64,000 nt of DNA from Episyrphus balteatus (Eukaryota; Arthropoda; Insecta; Diptera; Syrphidae): positions 110,386,288-110,450,287 of the forward strand of contig NC_079135.1 in the NCBI RefSeq assembly GCF_945859705.1. The letters are read 5' to 3'. A program made the translations under genes and the position numbers. Positions 58,640-64,000 of this stretch are shown here, piece by piece (position 1 is the stretch's first letter; each line of letters starts with the position of its first letter). A model generated the notes under the pieces. The model saw nothing but the letters and a program-made list of their open reading frames with translations. It did not search any database and had not been told where the DNA came from.

Positions 58640-59300
58640 CAAAAAAGTGGGTCCCGGAAGTCCGTCTGTCTGTCTGTCTGTATAAGGAGCTACAGCCTAA
58701 ACGGATGGACCGATTGATGTCAAACTTGGTACGTAGCTTAATTTTTTTGGACCAAAAATAACGGTACTTGTCATATACCAATTTTAGTAAAATTGAAATA
58801 TCTCGAAAACGGCTCCAACGATTTTGTTTAAAAAAATTCAAATGTTAGTTTTAAGCCAAGGTCTATCTTCTAATGAAAATTTTTTTTTTTGGAAAATCAT
58901 TATTAACGGTACCTGCCATAGAACCGTTTTTTTCAAATCCGATTATCTCCGAAACTGCTTATTCGATTTCAACGAAACTTTTTGTGAAGAAGCATTTATA
59001 CAATATAAATCAAACAACAAATTTCCAAAAAAATAATTTTTGGATTTTTAAAAATCAAATTTTCGAAAACAAAATTGAATTTTTTTGAAATTTTGTTTTT
59101 AGATGTTGATTAGTAATTTCTACAAAAAGACATACCAATTTTATTTTAAAACATTTTTTCCAAAAAATTATTTATAAAAACTTATTTTTTTTTTAAATGG
59201 CTCTAACGATTTTGAAAATTTTTTTCTAAAAATGCATTTTAACATATCAATTAAAACTGCATACTTGTTTTGGAGGGCAATTTGATTTCAGATTTTATTT
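58640..59300. repeat. Relative of the 129-bp array, with GTCTGTCTG start
   Basis: GTCCGTCTGTCTGTCTGTCTG (58660-58681) precedes GAGCTACAGCCTAAACGGAT, GGACCGATTGATGTCAAACT, then AATATCTCGAAAACGGCTCC and later TCTCCGAAACTGCTTATTCG and AAATGGCTCTAACGATTTTG. The 'ATCTCGAAAACGGCTC(C/T)AACGATTT' phrase also opens the units of the 44.4-kb array, so both belong to one diverged family. Confidence 0.6.
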
Positions 59301-62145
59301 TATTTTTTTAAAAAACGAATTTTATTTTTTTTTCCAAATTTCTATATAAAAAGTCTTAAAAATTTAAGCAACCTTAACTCTAAGAGCAAGTTCGTGCGAC
59401 CCAGACGTGCATTTTATTTTTTTTGTATTCCAAAACGATTTCTATAATTTGTGTACTCATTTTAAAATTGTATTAAAATTAAAGAAGAATTTTATGCGAA
59501 CGTATGAATAGCTTCATATAGCCTCAATGGGGCATCTTTAGAAAAATAAAAAGAAGAGGTCCTAAATGTCTTCCCTGCGGCAACTCCTGATTTTGGAAGA
59601 TTTAAAGGCAGATGCCCTGAATTTCATTTCAGAAATCCAGGGGACAGATTCTGGAGGAAAGCCAATAAAATTTTAATTCAAATTGCATACAGACTAGAAA
59701 AATAAATGTGACTCTCCAAATACTTAGTAAAATTATAACTCCAAAATAATTGGAAGGAGGTGTGGCCCTTCTGAATGAATATGAAACATTTTGCAGCTTT
59801 TTTGATTATTGTAGAACCTTGAAACTTGCTTAAAAAAAAGTATAGAGTTACTGGTTTATACAAAGAAACAAATTTGAATTTTTCAATTCAGGGGGCGTGG
59901 CGCGTGGTAGCAACCCCATTTCCATTGAATTCTTTCAAATATTATACAGCACTTCTGATAATGTTAGAATCTTGAACCTTGGTAGAATGACAGAGCTGGT
60001 AGTTTATCAGAGTGCAAAGTGCTAAGAATATGTATTATTGTTACTAAACATAAATGTTTTAAAAAAAGAGCCAAGTTCTTCTAAAAAACAGTAATATATA
60101 AAAAGATACCAAGTTCATTATTCGCTTAAATTTTTTTCTTTCTAGAAAATCGCGTGATTTACACATTTTTTTCCACTTGATTCTAAAACAATGGAGTTTT
60201 TTTTTATTTGAATTGTTAGAAAAACACAGGTATTGGGTTTTTATTTCATCTGTTCCAAGTCTAACGTATACAGCAATTAAGTGACAAGCTCAGGTGACCC
60301 ACATGCCGCCGCTTTCTGAAATGGAGATTATTATTTTGCAATCTCATTTGTTTTTTTTTTTTTTCATTTTTTTTTATTATAATTATTCTTTTTGTCTGAT
60401 AAATTGGACAAAAAGTTAAAGAAAAAAACGAAAAGTTGGGTATTTTTATGCCGGCAACTGCTGCTGCTGCCTCCTATCATTGCCGTCATCTCAAATAATT
60501 ATTTGCATTCACCCGCCTCGTTTTATCTTAGAATATTTGCTTAAATCATAACACAAAATGAGGGAATATTCTCCTCGTTGGCGAATCTGATGAAATCATT
60601 TTTATATTTTTAGCAAAAAGGTGCGAGATAAGTGGTTCTGTTCAGTTAGTAGTGGCACACCAATTACATAAAGTTATTCGTCATTTGAATTTTTTTTTTC
60701 AATTTTTTTTCATTTAAAGCTTACCTAAGGTACATTCACATGTAGTTGGTCATTTCTCTCATAATCATGATCATGATCAAGGGGAACTTTATTTTTGTAA
60801 TTGCAGACTGACTGGACTTGTTTGTATAATTTTTTTAATTATCTCTTTTTCCCAACCCTGTAAGTTTCATTTCAATTTATTATTTTCGATCTCGTCTGTC
60901 GTTGGAATTATTGGTTCAGTTTGTCTTTACTTTTGATTATAATCAAAGGTACCACAAGAATCTATCTTTGGGCCTGTATTGTTTATATTTTACTTTTAAA
61001 ATTAGATATTCTTAATACTAATGGACGTAAAAACATATAACAAAATCTGTTTGACGAATTATTATAATGTCAAAACGATTCATTAAGACATCGAAGTGTT
61101 TTTATGTCTGTGCAAATCAAACACTTGAAACACCAAAACCAATCGATGTGCTTATGAATGTACCTTTATTGCATTAAAAACAAAAACAAAAATTCTCCAA
61201 ATTGTCTTGAAATAATTTTCTGCTAAATTACACATCAAAATAAAAAACCACCTTCTCCATATGATGATATATTAATATCACTGTCTTGACTACAAGTGGA
61301 CTCACAACCACCTTATACATTGAACCTATGTATTCTTCCATTACTCAACTGAAGCATCACGAAAATGCGGTTTTTAACACGCAATGCGATGAATCGGTTG
61401 ATTGAGTTTTATTTGTTTTATTTTCTTTTTTTTGTTTCTGTATTTCAAGGTTTATAGGTTTAAAAATAATAAAAAAAAAAAGTCTCAACACTGAAACAAT
61501 AAATGAGTTTTAATTATTAAATGAAAAGAAGAAAAAAAAAACAACAAATAGCAATTGATTAGTAAAACATTGAAATTTATTGCATAGAAACAGTGTTTAC
61601 AATTTGGCTTTTTTTTTTGTGAGATAGATGATTTTTTAAAGAGTCATGAGTTAAACACACCCAGTTTAATTGACGATTGTTTTTGTTGTGACATAAATTG
61701 TTGTACTTTTTTATCTGCGTAACATGAATAATCATCATAATCCGCTTACAGCTAGCTATGTCTACAAAAGCTATTTGTGTCTGATATGTGTTGGATGACA
61801 GGTTTGAAAATTCATTATGATCATTGTGTTAACATCTCGTCAATTTATTTTTAACGACTGATATCAATTGATTAAGTAAAATGTCGTATGTTAGTATTAG
61901 CTTTTTTTAAAAAAATGTATTGTTTTGAAAAGGTTTATGTAATTTACCCAGAATAAGTCTTGAAATGTTGCATAAATTACGAATACAGTGTTTCCTGAAA
62001 ACTGGTAATAGAGTTCCTGTCAGATTTATAATTCCAAAAAATGAGCATTCTTTTATGACGACTTGTCTTGTCATTACTTAAAAAGGGTGATTGTACTCTT
62101 GTTAAAAGTTTTAAGGTCTGTTTCATTGAGAAAAACTAGAACAAC
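59301..62145. other. Gene-free stretch
   Basis: AT-rich with many homopolymers; no gene, no element recognised. The frame at 59678-59863 is unremarkable. Confidence 0.45.
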
Positions 62146-62290
62146 AGCAGCGTTCCCTTGGAGGTATTACATTACTCATGAGTAGATCTAGTACCTACTA
62201 CAAACAACACAAAATCTTCTGCTCAAAATGATAGTTGTTGTACTAGACTTTTACAAATTATTATTATACCACCTCTAAACGAACGCGGCT
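62146..62290. mobile_element. 145-bp MITE, GTTCC family copy A
   Basis: AGCAGCGTTCCCTTGGAGGT and the inverse of ACCACCTCTAAACGAACGCGGCT-type text bound arms continuing through ACTCATGAGTAGATCTAGTA. Related to the 53072-53256 element (same GGAGGT and GTAGAT words). Confidence 0.65.
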
Positions 62291-62292
62291 AA

Positions 62293-62481
62293 TATCCCCG
62301 TTCCATTGAAAATGGTAGTTTACTCATGAGTAGATGATCTAGTACATTTTCTTCTAGAACAAATCCTGATCTTCCTCCCAAGTAGATTGGAACTACATTG
62401 ATTTCGTTGAAAGTTCCATTGAAAATCGGTAGTAAACTACCTACTAATTGTCCTTTAACACCTCCCAAAGGAACAGAACTA
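62293..62481. mobile_element. About 190-bp MITE, GTTCC family copy B
   Basis: CCCGTTCCATTGAAAATGGT and CACCTCCCAAAGGAACAGAAC bound the element; it shares GTTCCATTG, GTAGTTTACTC and TCGGTAGTAAACTAC with the 53-kb copy. It lies immediately after copy A, so two family members are adjacent. The small open frame on the minus strand (62289-62504) is incidental. Confidence 0.65.
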
Positions 62482-64000
62482 ATATATAGACCAGAAAAAT
62501 ACAAATTCCTGTAAACTGTTAGAACAAAAAAGATAAAAAAAAGTACACCTTCATATCACACTATCTTTTAAGTCTGCTATTACACGGTGATTCAAAAGTC
62601 ATGACTGTTTTCGAAAATCAATCAGTTGGAAAGAAAAACGTGTGTCATAGCACACTAACTGTGGAATGGAAGCATTCAGCGATAAAAATGAACATTTTAA
62701 GCAAAGCTTATTAAAAATTGAATATCATAAAAAATGTCTAGTAAGCTCACTAATTCCAATTTGTATCAATGTTCTTAAAACTTGCAACATTACCTAACGT
62801 ATTAACAAGGCTAACAGTAAGTTTAAAAGTCACGACATCTTGTTGAATTTTAATCTATGGCCACACGTAGGTATACATATGTCCGTATAATTGAACATTT
62901 TATAATCATCAACATCAATATCATCATCATATCTCATTATAATAATCATCAAACGTCATTCGTCATACAATTAAATCTACAGCATCCGAATAATACGGGT
63001 TACTAAAAAAAAAAAAATGTAATAAAATTGATTTATATTCATATTCAACAACTGCTGCTGCACTCGTATGTTTATACTTGAACTCGCCATGTGTCCATTA
63101 AAATGCTCATAAAAATTGTTTTCTATGAACGTAAGTTTAAACGGCAATATAAGCACGAGCATCGTTTTTGTACATGTACATTTTTTTTAATATTGAAAGG
63201 GGTAAACCACTTGTCAAAGTTCTAACTTAAAATGTATTCAAATTAAAAAAATAATAATAATACAAAATTGTGAGGGGTACTTTAAATGACTGACGCACGC
63301 CAGCAGCACTCTAATAATAATAATTACTATTCTTTTTTTTTTAATTTTTTCTATGCATTAAATAAAAAGGACGTATTTGGTTAAAGTGTCAAGGTGTTTG
63401 AAATATTTTGACAGATCAAGTTTATAGAAAAGCATTTTTAATTTATATTTTCGAATTATATTCAATAACACCTGAGTTTTGCGATATTCATTAAAGCAGG
63501 ACAAACACTCAAAATTGGCGTTTAAAAATGATGTCATCATTGCCAAAATAAAAATAAATTTCCGATATGGCAATGATTTTGTTTCTTTTTCTCTGTTTTG
63601 TTCACCTTAACTAGATAACCAACAACTTTTTCGAACAACAATGAATTTCAGTGGAAGTTGTGGTTGTCAGTTTAAATAATTCGAAGAATTTGACGTTTTA
63701 CACACATAAACAAAAGCCATCACCATCATCCACACACAATAAAACCGATTAAACTTGACACATATTCGAACATTCCACTTTGTGATTTATGCGAAGAATA
63801 CAATGCAATAAAAAATGAGGAGTGGGGAAACACTACCACCGTATAATGACGACGATGGCAGTCAAAAACAAAAAATAAAAGTGAAAATACACCAGACACG
63901 ATAAATTTCTATAAATAGATGCGAGAGAGAGGAAACAGTGAAAAATAGTCTTGTTGATTTTGGAACAAGATTGGACGCTCAAATTAAGTGCTTTTTTTGT
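62482..64000. other. Gene-free end of window
   Basis: AT-rich, no recognised gene or repeat. The frames at 62977-63162 and 63358-63573 show no known motif. Confidence 0.45.

Noticed and set aside
58494..58841. 115-codon minus-strand frame
   Set aside because: Built over the GTCTGTCTG run and repeat text.
1..64000. CRISPR arrays, bacterial operons, prophage or virus genes
   Set aside because: No spaced direct repeats of CRISPR type, no Shine-Dalgarno-linked gene runs and no viral domain were seen; the repeats present are eukaryotic transposons.

Overview
The window is a piece of a nuclear genome from an insect, most likely a true fly (Diptera, probably Brachycera). The evidence is four recognisable protein genes with introns that read best against fly orthologues, a predicted 102-residue protein of the fly protamine-like (MST-HMG-box) type, very AT-rich non-coding DNA with many homopolymer tracts, and a dense load of insect-type DNA transposon relics. 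No bacterial operons, CRISPR arrays or viral genes were seen.

Layout. (1) 1-4 kb: enhancer of rudimentary, e(r) (+ strand, intact, 103 aa); a decayed LINE 3' end; and a compact two-exon gene for an arginine-rich protamine-like sperm chromatin protein (3429-3805), which is easily missed because a 68-base intron splits it. (2) 4-8.8 kb: gene-free. (3) 8.87-14.82 kb: the ribosome-biogenesis factor MAK16 (- strand, 4 exons, 354 aa), with a 4.7-kb third intron. (4) 16.2-21.8 kb: the inner nuclear membrane protein TMEM201/SAMP1/NET5 (+ strand, 4 exons, 786 aa), divergent from MAK16. (5) 22.8-24.8 kb: a 2-kb near-perfect palindrome. (6) 28.0-44.2 kb: Moesin (- strand, 6 coding exons, 577 aa), convergent with TMEM201. 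Its 9.8-kb first coding intron holds a complete nonautonomous hAT element and a dead Tc1-like element with long inverted repeats; another intron holds a dead mariner. (7) 44.2-64 kb: upstream of the Moesin start codon. No convincing coding gene was found. It holds a 129-bp tandem array, several foldback elements and MITEs (some with clear target-site duplications), a second 2-kb palindrome with an internal duplication, and a cluster of TATCGATA-type (DRE/BEAF-like) motifs that may mark a promoter or boundary.

Functions. The genes are unrelated housekeeping functions (transcription/splicing cofactor, 60S biogenesis, nuclear envelope, cortical actin linkage) plus one probable testis gene. From memory, e(r) and Moesin are also close neighbours on the Drosophila X chromosome (band 8B), so the window may be a Muller A segment expanded by transposons.

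Most of the unexplained sequence is inverted-repeat DNA. At least fifteen fold-back structures were found by eye, falling into a few families. The most noteworthy observations are the protamine-like gene, the two 2-kb palindromes, the hAT element with an exact 8-bp target duplication, and the DRE-like cluster.
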